A stretch of DNA of 64,000 nt from Limnochorda pilosa. GTDB taxonomy: Bacteria; Bacillota; Limnochordia; Limnochordales; Limnochordaceae. The notes beneath the pieces are model-generated. The model searched no databases. It was not told the DNA's origin and saw only the letters and a list, made by a program, of their open reading frames with translations. Each line of letters starts with the position of its first letter. The stretch's first letter is position 1. The stretch covers positions 1,054,001 through 1,118,000 of the forward strand of contig NZ_AP014924.1 in NCBI RefSeq assembly GCF_001544015.1, given 5' to 3'. This document shows positions 26,078-34,522 of the stretch, piece after piece. Position numbers and translations under genes: made by a program.

Positions 26078-26890
26078 ATGACGACCGACGAGCTCGATCC
26101 CTCTCGCGGGTCTGAGGAGCCGGGGTTTCCTGAGATCCCGCTGGATCCCGCTTCGGACACCGTGCGACCAAGCACCCTGGGCGGTGGGGGCAAGGGTACC
26201 CTGGGTGCGGCGCCGGGCGATCCCGTCGTGGAGGCGCTGGCCCGCCGGCTCGCCGGACGGCCCCGACGCCTGCTGGGATGGGACCACTACGTGCGCACCG
26301 CCGTCCTGCTGCCATTGGTGACCGTGGGTGGCGAGTGGCACCTCCTCTTCGAGGTCCGCTCGGAGACGCTCAAGCGCCAGCCGGGGGAGGTCTGCTTCCC
26401 CGGCGGCCACCTGGAAGCGGGGGACCGGAACCCCCGGGCGGCCGCGGTCCGGGAGACGGGCGAGGAGCTCAACCTGGAGGCCGGCGACGTCGAGGTCCTG
26501 GGTGATCTGGACGTGCTCATCACCCCGTGGCGGCTGGTGGTCTACCCTCACGTGGGCGTCCTGCGGGATCCCGGGAGCATCCGGCCTGCACGGTCGGAGA
26601 TCGCCCACGTCTTCACGGTGCCGCTGGAGGAGGCCCTCGCAGCCCGGCCCGAGAGGCACGAGGTCGACATCGTCGTCACTCCCCGCGAGGACTTCCCCTT
26701 CGACAAGATCCCCCACGGGCGCGCCTACCCCTGGCGGCGGGCGGTCCACCCCGAGCTCTTCTTCCAGTTTCGAGGCCACGTGGTCTGGGGCCTGACGGCC
26801 TTGATCCTGGAGCATTTCCTGTCTCTCCTGCGGGCGGGGGCCCCCGACGCAGCAGCGCCCGGCGTCCCCGGAAGGGAGGGGTTCCGTTGA
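26078..26890 (+). CDS. Nudix hydrolase, CoA pyrophosphatase (NudL)-like
   Basis: A 270-residue Nudix protein. After a low-complexity N-terminus of about 45 residues, the fold begins with VRTAVLLPLV, followed by RQPGEVCFPGGHLEAGD and the Nudix box ending AAAVRETGEELNL, with the metal-binding RE..EE residues. FPGG before the box is the CoA-hydrolase (UPF0035) pattern. It should cleave a nucleoside diphosphate linkage in CoA or a related compound. The ATG at 26078 has AGGG eight bases upstream; GTG 26072 is alternative. Its stop overlaps the start of a macro-domain gene, linking it with ADP-ribose chemistry. Confidence 0.85.
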   Translation: MTTDELDPSRGSEEPGFPEIPLDPASDTVRPSTLGGGGKGTLGAAPGDPVVEALARRLAGRPRRLLGWDHYVRTAVLLPLVTVGGEWHLLFEVRSETLKRQPGEVCFPGGHLEAGDRNPRAAAVRETGEELNLEAGDVEVLGDLDVLITPWRLVVYPHVGVLRDPGSIRPARSEIAHVFTVPLEEALAARPERHEVDIVVTPREDFPFDKIPHGRAYPWRRAVHPELFFQFRGHVVWGLTALILEHFLSLLRAGAPDAAAPGVPGREGFR

Positions 26891-27474
26891 AGGTGACCGT
26901 TTCCGGCCGGACCCTCGAGTGCGTTCGGGGCGACATCACCGCCCAGCGGGACATGACCGCGGTGGTCAACGCGGCCAATGCGGAGCTGATGCCGGGTGGG
27001 GGCGTGGCTGGAGCCATCCACCGGGCCGCCGGTGCCGGCCTCGCCCAGGAGTGTCGCCCCCTGGCGCCCATCCGGCCTGGGCAGGCGGTCATCACCGGCG
27101 GGCATGATCTGCCCAACCGGTACGTCATTCACTGTCTGGGGCCCGTCTACGGGGTGGACGAGCCGGCCGCGGAGCTCCTGGCGGCCTGCTACCGGAACGC
27201 CTTGAGGCTGGCCGAGGAGCGCGGCATCGACTCGGTGGCCTTCCCGGCCCTCTCCACGGGAGCCTTTGGCTACCCTCTGGAGGAGGCAGCCCGGGTGGCC
27301 CTGAAAACCGTGACTGAGGAGGCGCCCAGGCTGCGGTCGGTGCGGCGGATCCGCTTCGTGCTCTGGGGCGCGGAGGCCCTGAGCGTCCACGAGGCGGTGC
27401 TGGCCCGCCTGGCCGGCGGCTCGCCGGAGGGTGTCGGAGACGAGGGTACGGAAGAGCGACGGGGGCAGGATTGA
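26887..27474 (+). CDS. Macro-domain ADP-ribose/O-acetyl-ADP-ribose hydrolase
   Basis: A 195-residue macro-domain protein of the YmdB/MacroD-like class. Motifs in order are CVRGDITAQRDMTAVVNAAN, AELMPGGGVAGAIHRAAG (binding of the distal ribose), ITGGHDLPNRYVIHCLGPVYG, and FPALSTGAFGYPLEEAARVAL (phosphate loop). It should deacetylate O-acetyl-ADP-ribose or remove ADP-ribose from proteins. TTG at 26887 after GGGAGGGG overlaps the Nudix stop as TTGA. The C-terminal 20 residues are polar and overlap the peptidase leader region. Confidence 0.9.
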   Translation: MKVTVSGRTLECVRGDITAQRDMTAVVNAANAELMPGGGVAGAIHRAAGAGLAQECRPLAPIRPGQAVITGGHDLPNRYVIHCLGPVYGVDEPAAELLAACYRNALRLAEERGIDSVAFPALSTGAFGYPLEEAARVALKTVTEEAPRLRSVRRIRFVLWGAEALSVHEAVLARLAGGSPEGVGDEGTEERRGQD

Positions 27475-27527
27475 GCCATTCCCAGTTCGGGCGCCGGAGC
27501 ATCCGGACAGCCCGAGAGGAGGTCCTC

Positions 27528-29603
27528 ATGTCCAAGCGCGGCATCGAAAGCAGAGACCTGCTGAAGCTCCGCCTCATCGGCGACGTGGACGTCTCGCCCG
27601 ATGGGCACCAGGTGGTGGCGGTGGTGCAGGAGGTGAACGAGAAGGAGAACACGTACAAGCGCACCCTGCACCTCTGGCGACAGGGTGATGAGCTCAGGCC
27701 CTTCACCTCGGGAGAGAACGACACGCACCCCCGCTTCAGCCCCGACGGGAGCTGGATCGGCTTCATCTCCAAGCGGAGCGGCCAGCCGCAGCTCTGGCGG
27801 ATCCCCGTGCACGGCGGCGAGGCCCAGCAGGTGACCCGTATCGAGGGCGGCATCAGCGACTTCGCCGTCTCGCCCGACGGGCGGCGCATCGCCGTCCTGG
27901 CCAGCCTCGACGCGAAGGGCGTCCAGGCCGAGAAGAGCGAGAAGGAAAAGGAGAAGGAGCTGGAGGAGGACCTCTACCGCAAGTTCACCAAGGACGTGAA
28001 GGTCATCGAGCACCTCTACCACAAGCTGGACGGGGAGGGCTTCTACCGGGACCGGGCGCCCCAGGTGGTGGTGGTGAACGCCGACGGCTCCGAGCCCCGC
28101 CAGCTCACGGAGCTCCCGTACCGCTACGAGGGCCTGGCCTGGTCCCCCGACGGCCGGGAGATCTACACGGCGGTCAACCGGGAGCCCGACTTCGACCAGC
28201 ACCCGGACCGCAAGCACGTCTGGGCCATCCCTGTGGACGGGGGCGGGCCCCGGCGGCTGAGCCCGCTGGAGTTCTGGGCCGCCAACCCCAACCCTTCACC
28301 CGACGGTACCCGGATCGCCTTCATGGCCAACGACTCCCGGGAGCTGGGGTACGACACCACCAAGCTCTACGTGGTGGACCGGGACGGCCAGGGTCTCCAG
28401 TGCCTCACCGCCGATCTGGACCGGACCATGGGCAACGCCGTCGTCACGGACATGGTGGGCCCGGCCCGGGGCGACCTGCAGTGGACGCCCGACGGCCGCG
28501 CCCTTTACCTGCTCTCCTCAGCCTCCGGGTTCACCGAGGTGCTGCGGGTGGATGCCGAAAGCGGGCGGGCCGAGGTGGCGGCGGGCTCCGGCCGGGCGGT
28601 CCACTCCTTCCGGCTGGACGCGGCCGGGCGGGTTCTCGCCTACGCCGGCGCGACGCTGGAGGGCCCGGGCGAGCTCTATCTTGTCGAGGACGGCCGGGAG
28701 GAGCGCCTGAGCACGCTGAACGACGCCTTCTTCCGGGAGGTGGCCGTTTCGGTCCCCGTCCGCTTCGAGGCCAGGGCCGAAGGGGGCCCGCCGGTGGAGT
28801 GCTGGGCCGTCGCCCCGCTGCCGGGCGGGCGGCCCATGGAACCCGGCCGGAAGGCGCCCGCCATCCTGGAGATCCACGGCGGGCCCATGGCCATGTACTC
28901 GCCGGCCTACTTCTTCGAGTTCCAGCTTCTGGCGGCCCAGGGTTGGGGCGTGGTCTTCACCAACCCCCGGGGTTCTCAGGGCTACGGGGAGGCCTTCTGC
29001 AAGGCGATCCGCGACCGCTGGGGCGAGAAGGACGCAGCCGACGTCATGGCGGGCCTGGACGAGGCGATCCGGCGCTTCGACTGGATCGACCCGGAGCGCC
29101 TGGGCGTCACGGGCGGCTCCTACGGCGGCTACATGACCAACTGGATCGTGGGCCACACGGATCGCTTCAAGGCGGCGGTGAGCGGGCGGAGCGTGGCCGA
29201 GTGGCGGACCATGATCGGCACCAGCGACTTCGGCTGGACCGAGGTGGAGCGGGCCGGCGGCGTCTATCCGTGGGGCCGCGACGACGAGTGGTACCGCCAG
29301 CAGAGCCCCATCACCTATGCTGAGAACGTCAGCACGCCGCTCCTCATCGAGCACCAGGAAGGCGACCTGCGCTGCCCCATCAACCAGGGAGAGGCGTTCT
29401 TCACCGCGGTGAAGGCCACGGGGAAGGCGCCGGTGCGCTTCGTCCGCTACCCCGACGAGTTCCACGGCATGAGCCGTACGGGCAAGCCGTGGCACCGGGT
29501 GCACCGGCTGGACGAGATCGTGCGGTGGCTTGGCCGGTATCTGGAGGGGCGGGAGGAGAAGGCCCCCGAGCAAGGAGAGCAAAGGGCCGAGGCGGCGTCG
29601 TAG
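27528..29603 (+). CDS. S9-family peptidase (acylaminoacyl peptidase-like)
   Basis: A 691-residue serine peptidase. Residues up to about 400 form a WD40-like beta-propeller with repeats such as DVSPDGHQVVAV, RFSPDGSWIGFIS, AVSPDGRRIAVLA, AWSPDGREIYTAV and PSPDGTRIAFMA. A charged EKSEKEKEKELEED loop is inserted. The alpha/beta-hydrolase domain has the catalytic triad Ser531 (GGSYGGY), Asp613 (EGDLRCP) and His646 (DEFHGMS). ATG 27528 follows GAGAGGAGG. No signal peptide is seen, so it acts in the cytosol, trimming oligopeptides. It probably ends the Nudix-macro operon. Confidence 0.93.
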   Translation: MSKRGIESRDLLKLRLIGDVDVSPDGHQVVAVVQEVNEKENTYKRTLHLWRQGDELRPFTSGENDTHPRFSPDGSWIGFISKRSGQPQLWRIPVHGGEAQQVTRIEGGISDFAVSPDGRRIAVLASLDAKGVQAEKSEKEKEKELEEDLYRKFTKDVKVIEHLYHKLDGEGFYRDRAPQVVVVNADGSEPRQLTELPYRYEGLAWSPDGREIYTAVNREPDFDQHPDRKHVWAIPVDGGGPRRLSPLEFWAANPNPSPDGTRIAFMANDSRELGYDTTKLYVVDRDGQGLQCLTADLDRTMGNAVVTDMVGPARGDLQWTPDGRALYLLSSASGFTEVLRVDAESGRAEVAAGSGRAVHSFRLDAAGRVLAYAGATLEGPGELYLVEDGREERLSTLNDAFFREVAVSVPVRFEARAEGGPPVECWAVAPLPGGRPMEPGRKAPAILEIHGGPMAMYSPAYFFEFQLLAAQGWGVVFTNPRGSQGYGEAFCKAIRDRWGEKDAADVMAGLDEAIRRFDWIDPERLGVTGGSYGGYMTNWIVGHTDRFKAAVSGRSVAEWRTMIGTSDFGWTEVERAGGVYPWGRDDEWYRQQSPITYAENVSTPLLIEHQEGDLRCPINQGEAFFTAVKATGKAPVRFVRYPDEFHGMSRTGKPWHRVHRLDEIVRWLGRYLEGREEKAPEQGEQRAEAAS

Positions 29604-29689
29604 GAACCTGCGCGGTTCCCTCGGGTCGCAAGATGGTTCCGGGGGCAGGTGGGTCGTGCCCGCCCTGCGCGTGTCCCGTGTGTCGTCAA

Positions 29690-29720
29690 AACGCCCACCG
29701 GTCTACGGCCGGTGGGCGTT
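29690..29720. terminator. Bidirectional terminator
   Basis: AACGCCCACCGG (29690-29701) pairs perfectly with CCGGTGGGCGTT (29709-29720) over 12 bp with a 7-nt loop, flanked by A and T runs on both sides. It lies between the convergent S9 peptidase and beta-barrel genes. Confidence 0.85.
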
Positions 29721-29802
29721 TCGGCACGCGGAGGGCAGCTACCGCCCGCCGCCCGAGCATCCTCGTGCGGCTGTCCGGGCCCGTCAGGGCCCGGACGCCG
29801 CA

Positions 29803-30873
29803 TCAGAACCCGACCGACGCCTCCACCATCACGTCCTTCACCTGGAAGGGATCGCTCGCGAAGCCGATGCCGGCATTGACGCTCCCCACCAGGAAGCCCA
29901 CGCCCACACCGGCCCGGAGGCTGGCCAGATCCGATGGGGCGGCGCCCGCGTCCAGCGGCTGGATGTAGCCGCCCCGCAGCGCGAGGACTCCCAGCAGGCG
30001 GTACTCCGCCCCCACGTGGAGGAACTTCTGGCTGTCCACGTCGGCCGCCACCGTGAGCCCCAGGATCGGCGGAGTCACCTGGACCCCCGCCTGGAACGAG
30101 GGCTTGGGGGGTTCGAGCGCCTCGCCCTCCCAGGCGAAGGTGTTCACCACGTCGTGGGCCACCAGCCCGGCCGAGATCCACGGCGTCAGCTTCGCCTTCA
30201 GGCCCAGGTCCACCCCGAAGCCGCTGCCGGAGTTCTGGAGGGGGTCGCTTCCGGACGTCCACTCGTAGTGCTGCCCCGCGTAGTAGCTGGCCGCCGCACC
30301 TACCCGGAGGGAGCCGAGGGCGGGGATGCCCACCACGGGGATGCCCACGCCGGCCCGGACCGGAACGACCAGTCTGTACTCGGCCGTGGCGCTGGTGCTG
30401 GTGCTACTGGCCGTCGCCACGCCCTGGGCGCCCACGCCCAGCGCGGCCGGCCCGAGACCCACGGCCGCCAGCGCGCTCAGGGGGACGTCGATGGGCTCTT
30501 TCGCGAGATCGTTGAGCTTGGTTGTATCCTTGTCCTTCAGCGCCTGGCCTAGCGCGATGAGGTCGGCCACCTGGCCCAGGTTCTGTCCGCCCAGGGCGGC
30601 GTAGACCTGCAGGTGCTGCTCACCGAGGGCCGCCGGGTTCCAGTAGAGGGCCGAAGGGTCGCTGACCACCGCCACGTAGGCGCCGCCCATACCGTAGGCC
30701 CTGGCTCCGGGAGCCGGGCCGGGGAAGGCCTCCTGCGCCCAGACAGGCGTCCCGAGGGTGAGCTCGACCCCGATCACCAGCAGCAGCACCAGGGCCACGT
30801 GGAACCACCGGCGGGGCCCCGAAAAGGTGGCCTCAACCGTGCCGTTCACCGAAGCGGAAAACCCTCTTGCCAT
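29803..30873 (-). CDS. PorV/UPF0164-like outer-membrane beta-barrel candidate
   Basis: A 356-residue exported protein. A signal peptide of about 45 residues has the core VALVLLLVIGVELTL and ends PVWAQ. The mature N-terminus carries PGARAYGMGGAYVAVVSDPSALYWNPAALG, split here for length; this MGGA.VA..DP.A.YWNPA pattern is the hallmark of the UPF0164/PorV/FadL-like barrels. Repeated amphipathic strands follow and the chain ends VEASVGF, with a terminal Phe as in BAM-inserted outer-membrane proteins. The start at 30873 is chosen for AAGGGG upstream, though spacing is long; ATG 30897 is alternative. Convergent with the S9 peptidase. Confidence 0.72.
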   Translation of the reverse strand: MARGFSASVNGTVEATFSGPRRWFHVALVLLLVIGVELTLGTPVWAQEAFPGPAPGARAYGMGGAYVAVVSDPSALYWNPAALGEQHLQVYAALGGQNLGQVADLIALGQALKDKDTTKLNDLAKEPIDVPLSALAAVGLGPAALGVGAQGVATASSTSTSATAEYRLVVPVRAGVGIPVVGIPALGSLRVGAAASYYAGQHYEWTSGSDPLQNSGSGFGVDLGLKAKLTPWISAGLVAHDVVNTFAWEGEALEPPKPSFQAGVQVTPPILGLTVAADVDSQKFLHVGAEYRLLGVLALRGGYIQPLDAGAAPSDLASLRAGVGVGFLVGSVNAGIGFASDPFQVKDVMVEASVGF

Positions 30874-31067
30874 CGCCGAAACACGCCCCTTCCTCATGCA
30901 GACGAGCCGGTTGTTGAACGCCGAGCAGATGGACGTTACGCCTCTCTACACTTCGGCGGTGCAGGTTCGTCAGTTTAGCAACGCCTCCAGCATCGCGTCG
31001 CCCGCTTACCGAAACCTTACGGGGGGCAATCTGAAGCCGGGCGCCACAACCTTCGTCTTGTGGAAGG

Positions 31068-31089
31068 ATCCTCCTCTGGAGGATAGAAT
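31068..31089 (+). promoter_or_regulatory. Hairpin overlapping a -10-like element
   Basis: ATCCTCC (31068-31074) and GGAGGAT (31078-31084) form a 7-bp palindrome with TCT loop; its right end merges with TAGAAT (31084-31089), a possible -10 box of the following ABC operon. No good -35 at 17 bp is seen. It could be an operator. Confidence 0.4.
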
Positions 31090-31128
31090 CCCGGAGCGGG
31101 GAGGCTAAGGGAAACGGATGCACAGCCG

Positions 31129-32097
31129 CTGATCCAAACCTTCGACCTGACCAAGACCTACGGCCGGCTGCGGGCGGTGGAGGAGCTGAACCTCACCGTC
31201 CGGAGGGGCTGGATCTATGGGTTCCTGGGGCCCAACGGCGCGGGCAAGACCACCGCGATGGGCATGATCATGGGCCTGGTGCGGCCCACGCGCGGCCGCG
31301 TGGAGCTTTTCGGTGAACCGGTGGGCGCGGGCACCCATCACGTCTACCGGCGCATCGGGGCGGTGGTGCAGGGGCCCGTCTTCTACCCGTACCTTTCCGC
31401 GCACGACAACCTCCGCGTTCTGGCAGAGGTGACAGGCAGGGTGGGGCCCCCACGGATCGCCGCGGCGTTGGATCGGGTGGGTCTGCTCGATCGGGCCCGC
31501 GACCGCTTCAGCACCTTCTCGTTGGGCATGAAGCAGCGACTGGCCCTGGCGGCGGCGTTGCTCCACGAGCCCGAGCTCCTGGTGCTGGACGAGCCCACCA
31601 ACGGTCTGGATCCGGCGGGCATGCACGAGGTGCGGGAGCTGATCCGCTCCCTCGCCCGAGAGGGGAAGACCATCTTTCTCTCGAGCCACCTGCTGCACGA
31701 GGTAGAGCAGCTCTGCGACCACGTGGGGATCATCCAGGGAGGCCGCCTGGTGCTGGAGGGCTCGGTGGAGGATCTGGCCCAAGCGGCGCGGGGCTTCCGC
31801 CTGGAACTGGGAACGCACGAGGAGGCCCGCCGGGCCCTGGAACGGCTGCAAGGGCTCCCCTGGGTGAGGCAGGCGTCCCTCAACGGCATGGGACTCAACG
31901 GGAACGGCGGCGTCCGTCTGGATCCCACCCGGACCCTCTGGGTGGAGGCGGCGGCGGACCAGGGGGCGCGCCTTACCGAGAGCCTGGCCGAGGCGGGACT
32001 CTTCGTCACCGCCCTCGTTCCCGTGCAGGCCAGCCTCGAAGACTTCTTCCTGGAGGTGACCTCCCATGGAGACGTGGCGGCGCCTCCTGTACGCTGA
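31129..32097 (+). CDS. ABC-2 type exporter, ATP-binding protein
   Basis: About 322 residues. The ABC core runs from LIQTFDLTKTYGRLRAVEEL with Walker A GPNGAGKTT, signature FSLGMKQRLALAAAL, Walker B LLVLDEPTNGLDP and switch SSHLLHEVEQL. A C-terminal domain of about 90 residues follows, as in drug/lantibiotic exporters. The start is problematic: the expected N-terminal strand begins at a CTG (31129), while the good ATG at 31118, seven bases after AAGGG, opens a frame that stops after four codons. A one-base deletion near the start, or a non-standard start, is likely. It works with the permease encoded next. Confidence 0.8.
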   Translation: MIQTFDLTKTYGRLRAVEELNLTVRRGWIYGFLGPNGAGKTTAMGMIMGLVRPTRGRVELFGEPVGAGTHHVYRRIGAVVQGPVFYPYLSAHDNLRVLAEVTGRVGPPRIAAALDRVGLLDRARDRFSTFSLGMKQRLALAAALLHEPELLVLDEPTNGLDPAGMHEVRELIRSLAREGKTIFLSSHLLHEVEQLCDHVGIIQGGRLVLEGSVEDLAQAARGFRLELGTHEEARRALERLQGLPWVRQASLNGMGLNGNGGVRLDPTRTLWVEAAADQGARLTESLAEAGLFVTALVPVQASLEDFFLEVTSHGDVAAPPVR

Positions 32098-33004
32098 AGC
32101 CGTCAAGCTCCGCCGGCTGCGGCTGATCTGGATCGCGCTGGGGCTCCTGCTCCTCTTCGTAGGGCTCGCGTACTACCTGAGCTACGAGGGCTACCAGACC
32201 ATCCTGGATCGGATGCGGGCCGAGGGCGGGCCCGCGCCGGGGCTCCAGGCCGTGGCCGCCCGGGCCTACTTCCTGAACCTGCTCAAGCAGATGATCACCC
32301 TGCCCCGGGCGGTGGACGTGGCCTTCAGCGTCCTCCAGTTCCCCGGCTTCCTCATGATCACCCTGGTGGCCGCGGCCGTGGTGGGGAACGAGTTTGCCTG
32401 GGGCACGGTCCAGCAGAACCTGATGCGGGGGGCCACCCGGCCCACCTTCCTCACGGCCAAGCTCACCGCAGTGGCCCTGGTGGTGCTCCTCTTCATGGCC
32501 GCCGGCCTCGCGGCGGGGATCGTGGCCGGCGGCATCACAGGCTCGGCCGTCTCGGGCTGGAGCTGGTCGTGGGCCACGGGCCGGTTCTGGCTCGACGTCC
32601 TGGGGCTCCTGGGGCGGCTGGCGCTCATCAACGGCGTTTACGCCGCCATGGCGGTGATGCTTTCGATCCTCTTCCGCTCCACCGCCATCGGGGTGGGAGC
32701 GACCGTGATCTACCGCTTCTTCGAGGGCGTGGCGGGGCTCTTCCTGGGGCAGACGAGCCGGTGGATCGGCCACGTCTACCCCTACCTCATCAGCAGCGGC
32801 CACCTGGCCCTCACCGCGGACCGGACGGTCATCTTCATGGGGGGCGGGCCCGGCGGCCCGAGCAGCCCCGGAGGGCCCGGTGGCCCCGAGATCGCCTTTC
32901 AGAAGCTGCTTCCCTTCCCGGACGCCGTCTGGCTCATGACCGGCTTCCTGGCCCTCTTCGTGGCGGTGAGCTACCTGCGGTTCCAGCGGCAGGATCTGCT
33001 GTAG
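32066..33004 (+). CDS. ABC-2 type exporter, permease
   Basis: A 312-residue membrane protein with about six helices. The first is IWIALGLLLLFVGLAYYL, preceded by the amphipathic ETWRRLLYAEAVKLRRLR. A central ITLVAAAVVGNEFAWGTVQQNLMRG segment is typical of ABC-2 permeases (GxEf..GT...l). A GGGPGGPSSPGGPGGP loop precedes the last helix. ATG 32066 follows GGAGG and overlaps the ATPase end by 32 bp. It probably exports a peptide or hydrophobic compound. Confidence 0.85.
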   Translation: METWRRLLYAEAVKLRRLRLIWIALGLLLLFVGLAYYLSYEGYQTILDRMRAEGGPAPGLQAVAARAYFLNLLKQMITLPRAVDVAFSVLQFPGFLMITLVAAAVVGNEFAWGTVQQNLMRGATRPTFLTAKLTAVALVVLLFMAAGLAAGIVAGGITGSAVSGWSWSWATGRFWLDVLGLLGRLALINGVYAAMAVMLSILFRSTAIGVGATVIYRFFEGVAGLFLGQTSRWIGHVYPYLISSGHLALTADRTVIFMGGGPGGPSSPGGPGGPEIAFQKLLPFPDAVWLMTGFLALFVAVSYLRFQRQDLL

Positions 33005-33071
33005 CCGGAAGCAGGCCGAACTCCGTCCCGAGGTCCTTCGCTCCCCACGCCGGCGGTGCACCAAAGGTCCC

Positions 33072-33100
33072 TTGACGCCCATACTACCGCTGTAGTATAT
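33072..33100 (+). promoter_or_regulatory. blaI promoter with BlaI-type operator
   Basis: ATACTAC-CGCT-GTAGTAT (33081-33098) is a perfect palindrome of the TACTAC-N4-GTAGTA class bound by BlaI/MecI. It overlaps the spacer and -10 of a promoter with TTGACG at 33072-33077 and GTATAT 17 bp later. Autorepression of the blaI operon is expected. Confidence 0.85.
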
Positions 33101-33122
33101 CTGGGGGCGGGGGGAGTGCAGA

Positions 33123-33536
33123 GTGCCAGCAAGCGGTCCGGACCGAGCCGAACTGGGTCCGCTGGAAGCCGAGGTCATGCGAGCCGTCTGGGACCTGGGC
33201 GAGGTCCAGGTGGAGGATGTCCACCGGCGCCTGAGGGAGGAACGCGAGATCGCCTACACCACCGTCATGACGGTGATGGCGCGCTTGGCTGAGAAGGGTT
33301 TCCTGAAGCGCCGCAAAGACGGCCGTGCCTACGTTTACCGTGCCCGGGTCGCCCGCGAGCAGGCCGCTCGGGGCAGCCTCCGGCAGTGGGTCCAGCGTTA
33401 CTGGGGCGAGGCGCTGGTTCCTGCTGTGAGCATGCTGCTCGGTGGCGAGAGGCTGCGGCGCGAGGACGTGGAGGCGCTCCGCCGGCTGATCGACAGCCTG
33501 GCTCCTGAGGAGGGCCCGCAGCATGGCGACCGCTGA
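33123..33536 (+). CDS. BlaI/MecI-family transcriptional repressor
   Basis: A 137-residue winged-helix regulator. LGPLEAEVMRAVWDLGEVQVEDV, AYTTVMTVMARLAEKGFLKRR and DGRAYVYRARVARE are the DNA-binding core, followed by a C-terminal dimerisation and cleavage region. GTG at 33123 is downstream of its own palindromic operator. The next gene, an M56 peptidase, overlaps by 14 bp, so the pair resembles BlaI-BlaR1: the peptidase would inactivate the repressor on a membrane signal. The same operator recurs at 34480 before a second ABC exporter. Confidence 0.92.
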   Translation: MPASGPDRAELGPLEAEVMRAVWDLGEVQVEDVHRRLREEREIAYTTVMTVMARLAEKGFLKRRKDGRAYVYRARVAREQAARGSLRQWVQRYWGEALVPAVSMLLGGERLRREDVEALRRLIDSLAPEEGPQHGDR

Positions 33537-34440
33537 GTTTTCCACCCTGCTGCTCTGGCTCGGGGCGTTCACCGTGATCCTGGCCGACGTCCTGTTGATC
33601 GTGCGCGTGGCCGGTCCTTTCAGCCCTCCGAGGACGCGTCAGGCATGGTTGCTCACACCTTTCGGCTTCGCGATGCTCTCAGCCCTGCTCACACCCGCGA
33701 GGTGGCTCGCCCTCGGGCTGCTCGGCCTGGCTGTCATCGTGCACGGAGCCGGGCACCTCGCGTGGCTGCGTGGGCTGGGTGGCGCCATCGGCTCAGCCCC
33801 GGACGGGCCCGTCGCGCGGGTCGAAGCCCTGCGCCGACGGTGGCAGGTGCAGTGCAGGGTGCGGGTCTGCGTGGACCGCACCGAGGGGGCGTCACCTGCC
33901 ATGCTGGGTCTCTGGCAGCAGACCCTGGTCTTGCCGGGTGGCTGGGAATCGCGGTCGGACGACAGGGAGTTCGAGGCCGTCGTCGCGCATGAGCTGGCCC
34001 ACGCCGAACGACGCGATCCACTGCGGATCTGGCTCCTGGGCCTGCTTCGAAGCCTCTTGGGGTGGCATCCCCTCGCTCGCAGAGCACTGGACCACCTGGC
34101 GCTCGAGATCGAGCTGGAGGCGGACCGGCAGGCGGCCTCGTGGCTGGACGACAGACGCGCCTACGCCCTCGCCCTGGCTCGGTGGGCGGACCAGGCGGAG
34201 GCGGCAGCCCGGTCCGGCGCGGGTGCAAGGCTGGCCGGACGGCCCCGGACCCTCCTCATCCGCCTGCGGGTCCTTCTCGACCCGACTTCGCCGGCGCCCC
34301 ACCTCTCACTGCCGCGGCCCCTGGCCGCCCTGGATCGACGGTCGCGACGGGGGCCTGGGCGCGAGCTGCCGGCCGCCTTCGCCCTGGCCTACCAGGGGTT
34401 CTGGCTGGCTCTCTTCGAGGTCGCGAGGCGTCTCTGGTAA
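33523..34440 (+). CDS. M56-family (BlaR1-like) membrane metalloprotease lacking a sensor domain
   Basis: A 305-residue membrane protein. Two or three N-terminal helices (LLLWLGAFTVILADVLLIV, ALGLLGLAVIVHGAGHLA) precede a cytoplasmic zinc protease with HELAH at residues 156-160 and ELEADRQAASW as the third-ligand region. A last hydrophobic segment near the C-terminus is present. The large extracellular beta-lactam sensor of BlaR1 is missing, so the signal must be sensed by the membrane part or by a partner. It overlaps blaI and presumably cleaves or destabilises that repressor. Confidence 0.85.
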   Translation: MATAEFSTLLLWLGAFTVILADVLLIVRVAGPFSPPRTRQAWLLTPFGFAMLSALLTPARWLALGLLGLAVIVHGAGHLAWLRGLGGAIGSAPDGPVARVEALRRRWQVQCRVRVCVDRTEGASPAMLGLWQQTLVLPGGWESRSDDREFEAVVAHELAHAERRDPLRIWLLGLLRSLLGWHPLARRALDHLALEIELEADRQAASWLDDRRAYALALARWADQAEAAARSGAGARLAGRPRTLLIRLRVLLDPTSPAPHLSLPRPLAALDRRSRRGPGRELPAAFALAYQGFWLALFEVARRLW

Positions 34441-34479
34441 CGGGGTAGCGCGCGGCCCAAGGGGTTTGGCGCGACCTAA

Positions 34480-34499
34480 ATTACTACATGTGTAGTAAT
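34480..34499. promoter_or_regulatory. Second BlaI-type operator
   Basis: ATTACTAC-ATGT-GTAGTAAT is a perfect 8+8 palindrome with the same TACTAC/GTAGTA core as the operator before blaI. It lies 23 bp before the PH/ABC fusion gene, placing that exporter in the BlaI regulon. Confidence 0.85.
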
Positions 34500-34522
34500 A
34501 TCGTACGTGAGGAGGGTCGTCC

